A stretch of DNA of 64,000 nt from Flaccisagitta enflata. Lineage: Eukaryota > Chaetognatha > Sagittoidea > Aphragmophora. Both the position numbers and the translations under genes were made by a program. Each line of letters opens with the position of its first letter. The first letter of the stretch is position 1. Below, piece by piece: positions 27,801-39,150 of this stretch. The notes beneath the pieces are model-generated. The model made no database searches. It was not told where the DNA came from and saw only the letters and a program-made list of their open reading frames with translations. Location: contig OZ231127.1 in NCBI GenBank assembly GCA_965153355.1, positions 36,828,001 through 36,892,000 on the forward strand. The letters are read 5' to 3'.

Positions 27801-27965
27801 AACACGCGGTACTTGTTGAAGGAGAAAGGAGAGGGAAGATAAAGAAAGAGCGGGAAAAAAAGGGTGTATAAATGTACAGGGAAAAAAGGTGGAGGACAAA
27901 ACTTTTGAAAATACGGATGAATGAAATTTGATTATTACCTTTTTTTCAATCAGAATGTCGTTTTT

Positions 27966-28290
27966 TTTGAAGAGGGCAACTGTCGCGTGCCTCGTCCTAT
28001 ATTGACCCAAATTGTCTAAAAAATTACTCGAAAATAACCAAAAATAACTGTAAAAAACCGAAAGTACCTTAAGTACCTGCAGTAACTTAAGTACCCTAAA
28101 GTAACCTAAAGTAACCTAAAGTAACTAAAGTACCCTCTAGTACCTTAAATTACCTTAAAAAGCCAAAGTTTTATAAATGTAACGGGACAGACCGACGGAC
28201 CGACGGACCGACGTAACGGACGGACCGACGGACCGACGTAACGGACGGACCGACATGGCAAGTTCTGGAGTCGCGTGCACGCGACTAAAA
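27966..28290 (-). mobile_element. Family A element with AAGTAACCTAA core
   Basis: Left tail GAGGGCAACTGTCGCGTGCC, right head GGAGTCGCGTGCACGCGAC. The core (28020-28160) is a degenerate array of AAAGTAACCTAAAGTACC units found nowhere else in the window, followed by a GACCGACGGACCGACG tract. Confidence 0.65.
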
Positions 28291-28670
28291 AGTAAGAAAG
28301 ACGGCAGTTTCCGTTATTAGGCAATGCTGGGCCCGCACAACGACTCGACGCTGGAAATTCGGGAAGGCAAGGTTGAGACCTTCTCCAATATCACCCTCTA
28401 CAAGGTATGACCAACGGACGGCTTGATGGATCGCTCGATCCGAGCGCAGTGTACAATTCCTTGAAAAATTACACGGTCTGTTGGCCATGAAGATTGTGCT
28501 CGTGCGCGCGTGCATTTCTACGTGTGCATTTGCATGCGAGTGAGCGCATGTTTGTCCGACGAGGCTCACTGCGGTGTGTTGTAACTCGTAACCTGGTGAA
28601 AGAGAAGCATTTGGCGGCCAGTTTGAAAGTCATGTGACCCACTCGATTTGACCGTTATTTGCAGTCGAAA

Positions 28671-28923
28671 CAAGGCCGGATATGTGGCCAATAAGCGGGT
28701 AAGCAGGGGCAGTCGAACGAGTGGGCAGGGACAGTTAATGTAGTGGGCAGGGGCGGTAGAGGCAGAGGGGCTTGTGTCTAAAGTATAACGTTCAGGGACC
28801 GAAATGGCGGGGGCTCAGGGCTGTTACGTGGGTGAGCTGGGGCAGCAATGCTCAGAAATTTTCCGTGTTCGGACTGACGGACAGACACACCTCTGGTTGA
28901 GACGCTTTACTGAATGTACCAAA
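28671..28923 (-). mobile_element. Keyed element, strongly diverged
   Basis: Tail GAAACAAGGCCGGATATGTG at left and several GTGGGCAGGGGC-like units; right end GACTGACGGACAGACACAC then GAGACGCTTTACTG. The GGGCAGGGGCAGT unit is repeated at least three times. Confidence 0.45.
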
Positions 28924-28943
28924 AGTGGAAGAGTGGTTAGTTG

Positions 28944-29149
28944 TTTTTAGTCGCGTGCACGCGACTCTACAACCCGCTTTGTCCGTTGGTCGGTCGGTTG
29001 GCCGGTTGGTCGGTTGGTCGGTCACACTTTACTTTTTTTATGATTTTATTACTTTGACCTCCCTGCTCCTGCCCAAATGGTCTGGTGACCTCAAATATGG
29101 CCCCTGCCCACCCGCACGCGACTTCGGTAGCCGTGTATACGGCCTTGTT
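28944..29149 (+). mobile_element. Family A element, complete
   Basis: Head TTTTTAGTCGCGTGCACGC, GGTCGGTTGGCCGG tract, middle CTCCTGCCCAAATGG, CTCAAATATGGCCCC, and tail GCACGCGACTTCGG, GCCGTGTATACGGC, CTTGTT. The hairpin loop differs but the arms are kept. Confidence 0.75.
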
Positions 29150-29742
29150 GTTACTACTATCATTTTTGCTCAAAGGTTGCCAATCATTTGAGACCTCGGA
29201 GAAATAATTTGGTTGCACTCCCACCTCACAAAACAGAAAGAGTCGTAAACGTGCCAGCAAAATGCAAAGCGAATCCATATCAACCAGAGCCTTGTTCTGC
29301 ATCAATTGGTAACAAGCATCGTTTGCAACCCTCTTGGTTGCAGACTCGGTCGAGATCTTTAGAAAGTAATCGACCTATGTTTTATTTTAAGAAATTAAGT
29401 GCGTTGTGCTTCAGCGATGGCGCAAAACGCTTTCTCACGCGTTCGCTAGCATTCATTATTTCTCTGATCATCTACAATAAAATTGTTTTGTATCTTTCAT
29501 CCATTATTCTCTTATAGAATTCTGTCATGTTATCAAAAACAAAGTGCTTGATTTTCGTAATAGAGATCCTTACGCTGGCGCGGTGCAAAACTAAGAAAAA
29601 AACACTGTTAAATTTTGAAAACTAATGAATTACAATCTGAAATTCAATCGTCGCGCAGTCACAGATGGAGTTAGACTCATTTCTTTACAACGTACCATAA
29701 TATTTCCAATCTCATATGATTACGTATATTATGTAAGAAATA

Positions 29743-29809
29743 CAGTGAGGCGCATAAATTTCTTTCCAGATATGTCGGAAATCTTCACAAAAAAATTTGA
29801 TGAATTTTG
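29743..29809. mobile_element. Solo end of the 41438-type element
   Basis: TA|CAGTGAGGCGCATAAATTTC then TTTCCAGA matches the left end of 41438-42064. The copy is cut off by the family A element at 29810. Confidence 0.5.
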
Positions 29810-29955
29810 TTTTTAGTCGCGGACACGCGACTCCGCACCTTGCGGTGTCGGTCGGTAGGTCCGTCTGTCCCTAGGTCCGTCACATTTTTGAATTTGGAGT
29901 TGTTTTTGCAATACTGCTCCTGCCCAACCATGGATTGCCGTGTATCCGGCCTTGT
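29810..29955 (+). mobile_element. Family A element, GGAC subfamily with deleted tail key
   Basis: Head AGTCGCGGACACGCGACTCC, CACCTTGCGGTGTCGG, short tract, then CTCCTGCCCAACC, ATGGATTGCCGTGTATCCGG and CTTGTTT. Compared with 14788-14931 about 10 bases covering the tail key are missing. It lies right after a truncated mariner-like end. Confidence 0.65.
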
Positions 29956-30016
29956 TTTTGGAATCCTCCGCCACAGCGAAGCTTTAATTCGAGCTGATTC
30001 GGACTGTTACATGTAA

Positions 30017-30118
30017 AACCTAACCCACCCTAGCTCTAACGCTAACCCTACCCCTAACCTTAACCCTAAAACTAATCCCAACCCCATCCCTAACCCTAAC
30101 CCCATCTCTTACCCTAAA
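30017..30118 (+). repeat. Degenerate telomere-like CCCTAA repeat
   Basis: About 100 bp of CCTAACCCTAACCCCATC-type units, on average close to (CCCTAA)n, with several substitutions. Interstitial, between two family A elements. Confidence 0.7.
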
Positions 30119-30246
30119 TCAATAAACGGCTTAAAAAGACTTATAAACAAAAGGCATTGAAGGTTCTCTGAAGAATACCTCCATGTCATTAGTGTTTTGC
30201 ATGTTCTATGAATAAAAGGATCAATTTCTTAGTGAAGCATTTCCAC

Positions 30247-30758
30247 TTTTAGTCGAGTACTACGCAACTCTACACCGTGCTTTGTCAGTCTGTCAGTTGG
30301 TCGGTTGGTTGGTTGGTCGGTTGGTCATGTTTTACTTTTTTTATTTGTTTTATTCCTGCTAACTCATTTTAGGTCAATTATGTCATTTAAAGTCAAAAAA
30401 GATCATTTTAAGTAATTTAGGTCAATATTTCTCATTAGTCATTTTTTTATTTTCGTCATTTTAGTGATTTTAGGTCAATCTTAGTCAATTTAGGTCAGTT
30501 AAATTCAATTTAAGTCATTCTAGGTCTATTCAAGTCATTCAAAGTCATTTTAAGTTAATTTTTAAGTCAATTTAGGTCATTTTAGTCACTTAAGTCATTT
30601 CAGTCATTTAAAGTCAATTCAAGTCAATCTTGGTCATTTTGAATCATTTTCAGTCATCTCATGTCAATTAAATTCAATGAAAGTCATTTTAGTTATGTGG
30701 TTATGTAATTAAGTAATTATGTAAGTTTCGCACGCAACTTATAGGTGTTGGCCTTGTT
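30247..30758 (+). mobile_element. Family A element with GTCATTTTA tandem core
   Basis: Decayed head AGTCGAGTACTACGCAACTC, GGTTGGTTGGTCGG tract, then about 350 bp of degenerate AGTCATTTTAGGTCAATTT units, tail CGCACGCAACTTATAGGTG then TTGGCCTTGTTC. The core unit recurs inverted in the copy at 36421. Confidence 0.65.
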
Positions 30759-30760
30759 CG

Positions 30761-31135
30761 TTTTTAGTCGCGTGCACGCGACTCTACACCTTGGTCTGTC
30801 GGTCCGTCGGTCCGTCGGTCCGTCCGAAATATTTCTAAATTTTTTGTCGTTTTTAACGTTTCTTAACATTTTTTAACATTTTTCAACATTTTTTAACATT
30901 TTATAGATTTCCTAAAATTTAACCTTTTTTAACATTTCTTAAGTTTTTAAAACATTTTCTAACTTTTTCTAACATTCTTTAACATTTTTTAACATTCTTT
31001 AACATTCTCTAACATTTTTTTAACATTTTTTAACTTGTTTTAACATTTTTTGACATTCCTAACATTTCAACACGTTTTTGCTCTTTTGTTTGTCATTTCC
31101 CGACGCACGCGACTGTTGCCCTTTTGGGCTTGTTT
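30761..31135 (+). mobile_element. Family A element with TTTTTAACAT tandem core
   Basis: Head TTTTTAGTCGCGTGCACGC, GGTCCGTCGGTCCG tract, about 240 bp of degenerate TTTTTTAACAT units, tail GCACGCGACTGTT, hairpin GCCCTTTTGGGC, TTGTTT. It starts 3 bases after the previous family A element ends. Confidence 0.75.
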
Positions 31136-31141
31136 CAATTC

Positions 31142-31493
<352 letters not shown>

Positions 31494-31749
31494 GTCTTTG
31501 CAAAAAATCTGTGAGCTTCAATCATGCTTTTTTCGCTACCTAAAAATGTCACAGATGAATCCTTCCCCCGCTAGTCTTCCATTTAGACACATCCTCTCAG
31601 AAATCTGAATATTTTTATCAACCCACTATCATAGGATTTTTACCTGATGCACAGATGTGGAGTAGTAATTTAATGTGCCAAATGTCAATTTGTAGAACAA
31701 TCAAACACCAATAAAACAAGGAAGTAGTAGATCGTATGGTATAGTATAA

Positions 31750-32352
31750 CAGGGTGTCCAATAAATTTGGTAAAATTTTAAAAAGAACATCTGGAAATTA
31801 TTTCTAATTGATCATTTCTATTGAAATAAGGGTCAAACATGAAGATTGGTTGTTTATGAATATTTACTATCCCACAGGCAGCAAGAATCCATTAAATGAG
31901 ATCTGTACATGGCAGGAAAGGTCATGTTGTAGTGGTCCTGACAACATTGACTTTGATTAACAAAACAAAATAAATGATATCTTTAGGATTATTTTTGCAG
32001 ATTTTTTTTTCAATGCCTTGTCCCAATTTTGAGTCTTTAGGCCAATCCTGCTTCAATGATGTTTACCCTCTTTTTTGTTGACCTGATTAGGGTGCTAAAT
32101 CTGCTGTCCTATTAAGCTATGTGGTCGCCATCCTCAACCATTTTTTACTGGTAAAAATTCTGTAAAATCGGAAAGCTGGTCTCAAGCATAACTCCTTCCT
32201 TTTCAAACCAGGGGAGACCACAAGAAAAACTGTGCATTCTACCTTGTTATAGAACCAATTAGGAGGGTACATACTAAATTTCAGCTTACTGGGCCATCTG
32301 GAGGTATGGTTTAGCAGCAAATATGTTTTTACCAAATTTATTGGACACCCTG
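31750..32352. mobile_element. TIR element CAGGGTGTCC
   Basis: Perfect 26-base ends: CAGGGTGTCCAATAAATTTG at left, CAAATTTATTGGACACCCTG at right; 603 bp. Flanks are ATAA and TTAA, so the duplication is ambiguous. No ORF. Superfamily not assigned. Confidence 0.7.
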
Positions 32353-32666
32353 TTAAACAATTGGCTAGCCATATAGCTTTTCATGATAACGTTGCCCCGC
32401 AATAAGGGACAGATTTGAAGGGTCCCCTTGGGGCCGTTATCAAGGGGCAGGGCTGTACCTTGATTCTATTGATTTCAATTCTCTAGACCTAAAGTTAAAA
32501 TATATTTTGCTATGTAACTGCTGGAAACTAAAGCGTCGCACTATGAACATCAACATCCATTTGCTGCATGAAAGAACGATTTTTTCGTGACTTAAGGAAT
32601 CTGTCTCTGCGTCTGTTTCTGTCCGTATGTCTGTTCGTTTCCGCCCTTTTTTTCTGTTCCATTCCT

Positions 32667-32875
<209 letters not shown>

Positions 32876-33185
32876 CCCCCTATTTTCTAGTTGGGTCTGT
32901 TCAATATCGCCTTCACGATCCCTCAGAGTTTTGACTTGAATTACAGTTTCGTTAATTTTTGGTTGTTCCGACCGTGACTACCGATCCCTCGGACGTAGCA
33001 CTATGCGCTACACCAGATTATTTATTGGATCTCTCTGCCATAAGTAAGCGCTGGGAGTGAAACGTTTTTTGCAGTTTCTGTTAGTGTATGACGGCTGTAT
33101 GACGCATTAAGTGAAAATTTGCTGGCCTGGATTTGGTGAATATTTTGAACATGCACGATGGGCACACTCCTCAGATCAGAATATT

Positions 33186-33746
33186 ACCAGTGATTACGAC
33201 TAACGCCGTGCGGAAAAAAAGTATTGAACAGTTTCAATAAAACTTTTTTTCTTCAGTTATTGCAATGTTGTTGATTGTCTGAATGATTGTTCAAAAATCA
33301 TGAACAATCATATGATTGCAAATGAGCTATAACATCAAGTAGCTCTCACTTTGATGAGTAAGCATGCATCAATATACTTTTTGTAAATCTTATAAAAATT
33401 AAATTAAGCTAATTGAGCTTTAATGCCCTTAAGCGCTTCCCAGATGAGCTGTTATGCTCATATGACATACATTTCTATACTTCTTTATTGATCTTATTTA
33501 AGATCAGATTAAAATTTAAAAAAATTTAAATGAAATTTTTTTAAAAAACTTAAAAAAAAAACCATCTTTATTGTAGAGCATTCTGCTTGGTGTTAAAGGA
33601 AAGCGGATTATTGAAGTTACCTGATGAATTTTGTTTGAGAGCTAATTTGCTTGAGTGATTCCCATAATTTTCGCATTAAAGCATGGAAAACCAAGTTTTT
33701 CAGAATATGTCAAAGAGTCGAAGACTGACTGACTTTTTTCCCCGAC
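33186..33746 (-). mobile_element. Family E element, copy 3, shortened
   Basis: Plus strand ACCAGTGATTACGACTAACG to GACTGACTGACTTTTTTCCC. 561 bp with an internal deletion relative to copy 1; the GAGCATTCTGCTT and TGAGCTGTTATGCTCA landmarks remain. Confidence 0.6.
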
Positions 33747-34207
33747 CTTACCGGGCAGGAGAGAAGCGTGCCCGATGGTTGTGCAAATGTGGTTATAGAC
33801 ACTGATTGCCTGGATGCACCATGTTGCCTTGTATCAATGATCATTGAATCGTAGTATTGATTGCATTAAAGCTATCATCTTCAATCTGTTTTTGAATATC
33901 TGGAAACTGATTGTTATATCCTACCACCACAGTTTTGTTTACCAATTGTAAAGATTTTTAACTAACTACATGACTTGCTAGAATACTAACCTAATCTTTT
34001 GTGTGTCTTTTGCCTTTTTTAGATAGACCATAGTCACTTGTCTAATGATAATGGAATCAACAATGTGTGATCTATCAATGATAATCCCTTAGTTTTACAG
34101 ATATAACGATTTTGCATCAAATCTGGAAAACGATGCAATGAGACATCCAAATGAGCATTGAGAAACTTCCTTGGATGCTTCCACGGAAAATGAGATTAAC
34201 CTGATAT

Positions 34208-34411
34208 TCATAGTTGCGTGCTACGCGACTCTACACCCCGCTTTGTCGGTCCGTTGGTCCGTCGGTCCATCGGTCCGTCCGTCACACTTAACTTTTTATT
34301 TGGTTTTTGCGGTCTTTGGCCTCACTGCTCCTGCCCAAATGATAGAGTGACCTTAAATATGGCCCCTGCCCACCCGCACGCGACTGGGGTAGCCGTGTAT
34401 CCGGCCTTGTT
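34208..34411 (+). mobile_element. Family A element
   Basis: Head TTGCGTGCTACGCGACTC, tract GGTCCGTTGGTCCGTCGG, CTCCTGCCCAAATGA, CTTAAATATGGCCCC, tail GCACGCGACTGGGG, GCCGTGTATCCGGC, CTTGTTT. One mismatch in the head key. Confidence 0.7.
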
Positions 34412-34644
34412 TTTTATCTAGGCGGAGTGAGTTTTTTAACAATTTATTGCTTTGCGTTGCCTATCCAACACTTAAGTCTGTCAGTCAGTTCGTCTGCTGG
34501 TCGGTCTGTAACACCAAGCATTTTTGGGCCTTTTTCATCTTCGTGAGCGGTTTTCCCCCTGCTCAATGCCCTCGTTCAATGACCAAATGGCTTCTTTTTC
34601 ACTCCTGCGCACGCTCAAAGAAACTTTGACTTGTTAATTGATAT

Positions 34645-34852
34645 GAGGAGATTCATGAGGAGACACATGAAGAGACACATGAAGAGACACAAGAAGAGAC
34701 ACATGAAGAGACACATGAAGAAACACATGAAGAGACACATTAAGAGACTCATGAATAGACTCATGAATAGACACATGAATAGACACATGAAGAGACACGA
34801 AGAAAAATGAAGAGACATGAAGAGAAACAAAAAGAAATGAAGAAACATAAGG
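34645..34852 (+). repeat. 12-bp minisatellite ACATGAAGAGAC
   Basis: About 17 units of AGAGACACATGA with small variants, ending just before a family A tail. It could be the private core of a decayed keyed element starting near 34447. Confidence 0.75.
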
Positions 34853-35610
34853 AACAAGGTCATTAGACCTAAGTCGCGTGCGTCGGCATTGGGTGCTTCG
34901 CATAGAAAAAGTTGGTTATTTCTTTTCGCCCTCTTTACCTAATGTGGAGTGACCAATTTTAGAACCCTAACCATTTATGTTTTATCAAAAATCATTCATC
35001 TTCCGTTTTTTAGAAAATTGCTTTTGAGGACCTAATTTGCATAATGCAGTGGGATAAAACAATATGCTGATGTTATTTGAATCAGATTTCATAATTTTCT
35101 ACTCTTCACAGAATTAAAATTTTGCCTTTTCATTTGCTTTTTCATAACTTATGTTTTGATATTTTAGTTTAATTTTTCATACATCATGATTTTTTAAAAC
35201 AAATAATTATCCTTTTTGTAACAAGACAACACAGGATTTTGCTGAATTCTGGGAAATCAGTGGAAACTTTAAGGCCAAAACAAAAACGGAAGATGATGGA
35301 ATTTTGAAAAAAGGAAAATGGTCATCTTCATGATTTCTGCTCCTCCACATTACCTAAGAAGGGTGAAGGGATACTCCCAACTTTTGCTATGTGAAGCACC
35401 CAAGCGTCGGCACTTTCAAAAAAAAGTCAGGCAGACAGACAGACAAAGAATTTTTACAAAAAGACATTTGAAATGGCTCTCTACTCCACAGAGTTCCTTC
35501 ATTACCATTCAGAAACATAAAATACGTTTTAAAAAGCCTTTAAAACAGATTTGTGAGGGACGGACCGACGGAAGAATGGACCAACCGAAAAGTGGCACGC
35601 GACTAAAAAT
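34853..35610 (-). mobile_element. Family A element split by a TIR element
   Basis: Left tail AACAAGGTCATTAGACC with key AAGTCGCGTGCG, right head GTGGCACGCGACTAAAAAT and a GACGGACCGACGG tract. It is interrupted at 34889-35403 by the GGGTGCTTC element, which duplicated 9 bases of it. Confidence 0.65.
34889..35403. mobile_element. GGGTGCTTC TIR element, copy 2, with 9-bp target duplication
   Basis: Left TTGGGTGCTTCGCATAG, right CTATGTGAAGCACCCAA; 515 bp. Flanked by GCGTCGGCA at 34880-34888 and again at 35404-35412, an exact 9-base duplication inside a family A element. A 9-base duplication is typical of Mutator-like elements, but the short ends are unlike most MULEs. Confidence 0.8.
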
Positions 35611-36420
35611 GAAGAGAAATGAAGTGAAAAACCTCAGAAATTGCGTGTCGAAAATTTTGCGTTGTCTACCATGGTACATACCCTCTGCGAGGACGCATCA
35701 TAGAAGGGTTGGGGGAATTCGGTATTTATCTAATTTGGAAATGCCACTCGGACATATGACCATTGTGTTCGGGTGTGTCAATATGCAAAAGTATTTTTGA
35801 TCAGATCATCGACATCAAGGACATTAGGGCTTTGAGGATTGATTGGATCGCTTTGAGGGTAGATCTGAAGCGTTTAAGGGTTTGTAGGGTTCGTGGGCCA
35901 TATTGGAGGGCTGATCTGAGGCCTGAGACTGCAGGGCGTCAGAAAGTGGACGAGCACGCGTGCGGCGCTCGTAGGAAGTAATGGCCAGTAGGAAGGGAAG
36001 GGGGGAAAAGGAGTGGGAAAGAAAAAAAAAGGGAAAAAAAAGGAAAGAAAAGGAAAGAAATTTTCATAATCACAATCACACAATCACAATGGTTCATTTC
36101 AAAAACAGTGGATCGCCATTTTAGGGAGGTAGAAAAGGTCCTCAACTTTCTTGCATGAAAAAGTCTCCAATCATTTTCCATATCATTTTTAGTAATACAT
36201 TCAAAATCAAAGAAGTCAAACATAATCCCGTTCCATTATTTTTGTGGTTTTTTTTTAATGGAAAATGCTATTCATATTGCTTGATTGTTTGAATGTTTCT
36301 GTTTTGAAATAAAACATACTTAAATATCTTTTGTCATCTATTTTCAATTCTTTTTTTGTATACTTAGGGTTACATATTGTTGCAAGAATCATACAGTTTC
36401 CAGTAGGAAGTCATAGCTTA

Positions 36421-36712
36421 AACAAGGCCAACACCTATAAGTCGCGTGCGAGATTTACAGGGTAAGAATGACTTAGACTGACTTTGAATGACTTAGAATG
36501 ACTTAGAATGACTTTGAATGACTTTGAATGAGTTAAAATGTTCAAAAAGGACTTAAAATAACTAAAAAAACTAATGACCAAAAATGACTTAAAATAACTT
36601 AAAATGACTTGGAATGACTTAAAATGACTTAGAATGACTCAAAATGACTTAGAATAACTATTAATGACTAAAAAAGACTTAAAGTGTAGAGTCGCGTGCA
36701 CGCGACTAAAAA
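36421..36712 (-). mobile_element. Family A element with AATGACTTA tandem core
   Basis: Left tail AACAAGGCCAACACCTATAA, key GTCGCGTGCG; right head GTCGCGTGCACGCGAC. The core is about 230 bp of degenerate AATGACTTAGAATGACTT units with no GGTC tract. Same tail variant as 30247. Confidence 0.75.
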
Positions 36713-36778
36713 TTTGCTTGTGGGAAACTACAGAATTTCTGCAGCCCTGCCTGAGAGAGCAAATTCTAAGGAGTTGGG

Positions 36779-36870
36779 ACGTACGTACGATGTGCGTACG
36801 TAGGAACGGATGGAAAACGTCTGAAAATTCACCCCTACAGGACATCGGTCCTTTGGGGCCGCTGTTCGAG
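36779..36870. mobile_element. Family D fragment
   Basis: CACCCCTACAGGACATCGGT then CCTTTGGGGCCGCTG matches the D arm. No core. It abuts a family A element. Confidence 0.35.
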
Positions 36871-37070
36871 AAGGCCTTGTGCCATCTCATTTAGTCGTGC
36901 CAGACAACAGATTGACATTGTAATAGAGAAGAAAGAGGAAGAGAAAGGTAGGGGTGGCACGACTGCAAATGATGAAGTCTCATGAACTTTTCCCTCTAGA
37001 TATCTTGTTGAGTTGTGATTGCGCATGGCCTGGTCATATGTCCGATTGACATTTCCAAAATTGGTTGTTA

Positions 37071-37121
37071 CCGACCCCCCCCCCCCACTGAGGCCCCCCC
37101 CCCACTGAGGCCCCCCCCCCA
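37071..37121 (+). repeat. Poly-C with ACTGAGG spacers
   Basis: Three C-runs of 9-10 separated by ACTGAGG; a short G-rich-strand array. Confidence 0.85.
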
Positions 37122-37323
37122 TGTGATAATTAAGATGAGGACAACACTACTTTCATATTACGATCCAAAAAGGACGTTTATTGAGTAGGAAAAAAATGAG
37201 CAACAAAGAATTGACCAGAGAAAAACTGAGAAAGATAATGACGAAGAGAGACAGGCGCAGACAGAGACAAAGAACGAAAGCGACAAAAAGAAATTATCGG
37301 GGAGGCTTTTGAAGTTAAAAGAA

Positions 37324-37324
<1 letters not shown>

Positions 37325-37357
<33 letters not shown>
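37325..37357 (+). repeat. Poly-A
   Basis: 32 A residues. No upstream retroelement features seen. Confidence 0.9.
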
Positions 37358-37358
<1 letters not shown>

Positions 37359-38284
37359 AGAAACCCACCAAAAAAACCCACCTAATAATCCGACCGTAGT
37401 GGCCACAGATTGGCCTGGGAGGTCCTCAATCAACCTGTGTACAGACCAAAAAAAAATTATCGAAAGAAAAAAAATGATCATTTAAATCAGAAAGACTCAG
37501 TAGTCACTCATCAAGCGATTATTAGTACGGGAGTTTTACTCATTATATACGCAAGAGTAACAAATTTCTTTTTTTTTCCCATGTACGCGGTACCATAAAT
37601 CGTTCTTTTTCATCGATCTTCTGCACAATTGAATGATCATTGAAAAAAAAGAACAAACTTGTATATAAAAAACAAACTTGAAAATATACTAAATAACCTA
37701 ATTAAGCTGAAAAAAAAAAAACAAACAAAAAACAAACACTAGTTAAGAAATCAAACAATGCCAAGTATGCAGAGCTACCACGCGAATGAAATAAAAGACG
37801 CATTTTTGAATGGCCATTTCACCCATTTTCTTATCACTTTGAAGTAAAATGTTTTACAAGTTGATAGATCTTAGTCCCAAAACAATTCCAATGAGCTGAT
37901 GTTGTCGTTGTTGTCGTCATTGTCGTTGTTGCTGATATCGCCAATTTGTTGCTGTTGTTGTCATTGTCATTGTCGTTATTGATGTAGTCGTCGCAGATAA
38001 CATAGGAACTTCGTAAGAATGTCTTTGGTCTATAATCAATGCCACTGTTTTATTTGTTTTGTTATTTTTTGCTCCCTGCTTTGGTTGGTCAAAATACTCA
38101 CCTGATCGGGTCCTCAAAAATATTCCATTTCAGCGTTTTATTCTTTTAACAGTCTGACGTTTCAGAGACTTTTCTCGTTTCTGTTTAGAAAAGTTCCTGT
38201 GTCCCTAGAACCTAAAGAATACGAGCTTTTCCGAAGCATCAAGTCTTTCGGACTGTCTCCAATGAAGTAAGCCACGTTCATCAG

Positions 38285-38288
38285 TCGG

Positions 38289-38366
<78 letters not shown>

Positions 38367-38382
38367 TTGTTGTTGTTGTTGC
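38285..38382 (+). repeat. (TTG)n with TTGTCG block
   Basis: TTG, then TCGTTG hexamers, then TTG again. Confidence 0.95.
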
Positions 38383-38439
38383 CACTCCGTGAAGGGGACG
38401 TTTCCCATACGTCAGGCGTACAGTAGTAGGGGGCGTTCG

Positions 38440-39150
38440 GCCTACCGAAATCCCCGGAAGTTATGCAGATCCACCACGCAAGGCTCCCCCTTCGGATCCC
38501 TTTTTGGGCAGCGGCCCCGATGGGGTCGATGACCTATGCTTTCACACATATGGGGAATTTTTTCCTCCTTCTCCTTCCCCTTCTTCTTCTTCTTCTCCTT
38601 CATACCCCCCCTCAAATCCCAGTCTTGAGGCCCAAATCCTAGTCTCGAGGCCCAAATCATAGTCTTTAGGCCCAAATCCCAGCCTTGAGGCCCAAATCTT
38701 AGCCTCAAGGCCCAAATCCTAGCCTGGAGGCCCATATTCCAGCCTTGAGGCCAGAATCTCAGCCTCGAGGTCCAATTCCCAGCTAAGAGGCCTAGGTCCC
38801 AGCCTTGAGGCCCAATTCTCAGCCTCCAGGCTAGGATTTGGGCCTTGAGACTAAGATTTGGGCCTCGAGGCTGGGATTTGGGCCTCGAGACTGGGATTTT
38901 GACCTTGAGACTGGGATTTGGGCCTCAAGACTGGGACTTGAGGGGGGGGGCGGAGGAGGAGAAGAAGGAGGAGAAGGAGAAGGAGAAGGAGGAGAAAATT
39001 CTCCATATGTGTGAAAGCATAGGTCATCAACCCCTTCGGGGCCGCTGCCCTGCTCTCCCTTCAACTTCATGCCCAAACTACTTAGGCAGGGCACGGGTAC
39101 CGCTGACCATCTAACGCTTTTGCGACTATGGGGGCCCTCGCCCTGTCTGT
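38440..39150. mobile_element. Family D foldback with ~20-bp tandem core
   Basis: Outer arms GGGCAGCGGCCCCGATGGGG, CTATGCTTTCACACATATGG and the inverse CCATATGTGTGAAAGCATAG, GGGGCCGCTGCCC. The core is a tandem array of GAGGCCCAAATCCCAGCCTT units that reverses orientation near 38830, so the whole is a large palindrome. It ends near CGGGTACCGCTGACCATC. Confidence 0.7.

Larger units (their letters stand above)
35611..38284. other. No gene seen beyond listed elements
   Basis: Unique A+T-rich DNA with a poly-C cluster, poly-A run and AAACAAAC-rich stretches. 35690 has GAGGACGCATCATAGAAGG, possibly a family B tail trace. Confidence 0.45.

Noticed and set aside
29188-29517. 109-codon plus-strand frame after a family A element
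   Set aside because: No domain, and the C-terminal half is A+T-rich hydrophobic sequence typical of chance.
32960-33015. tRNA-like fold on the minus strand (GTAGC..GCTAC, then CCGAGGGATCGG)
   Set aside because: Two hairpins resemble D and anticodon arms, but no acceptor stem or B-box-like T arm could be found.
37325-37357. Poly-A run as a retroelement tail
   Set aside because: No reverse-transcriptase frame, SINE-like promoter boxes or target duplication nearby.
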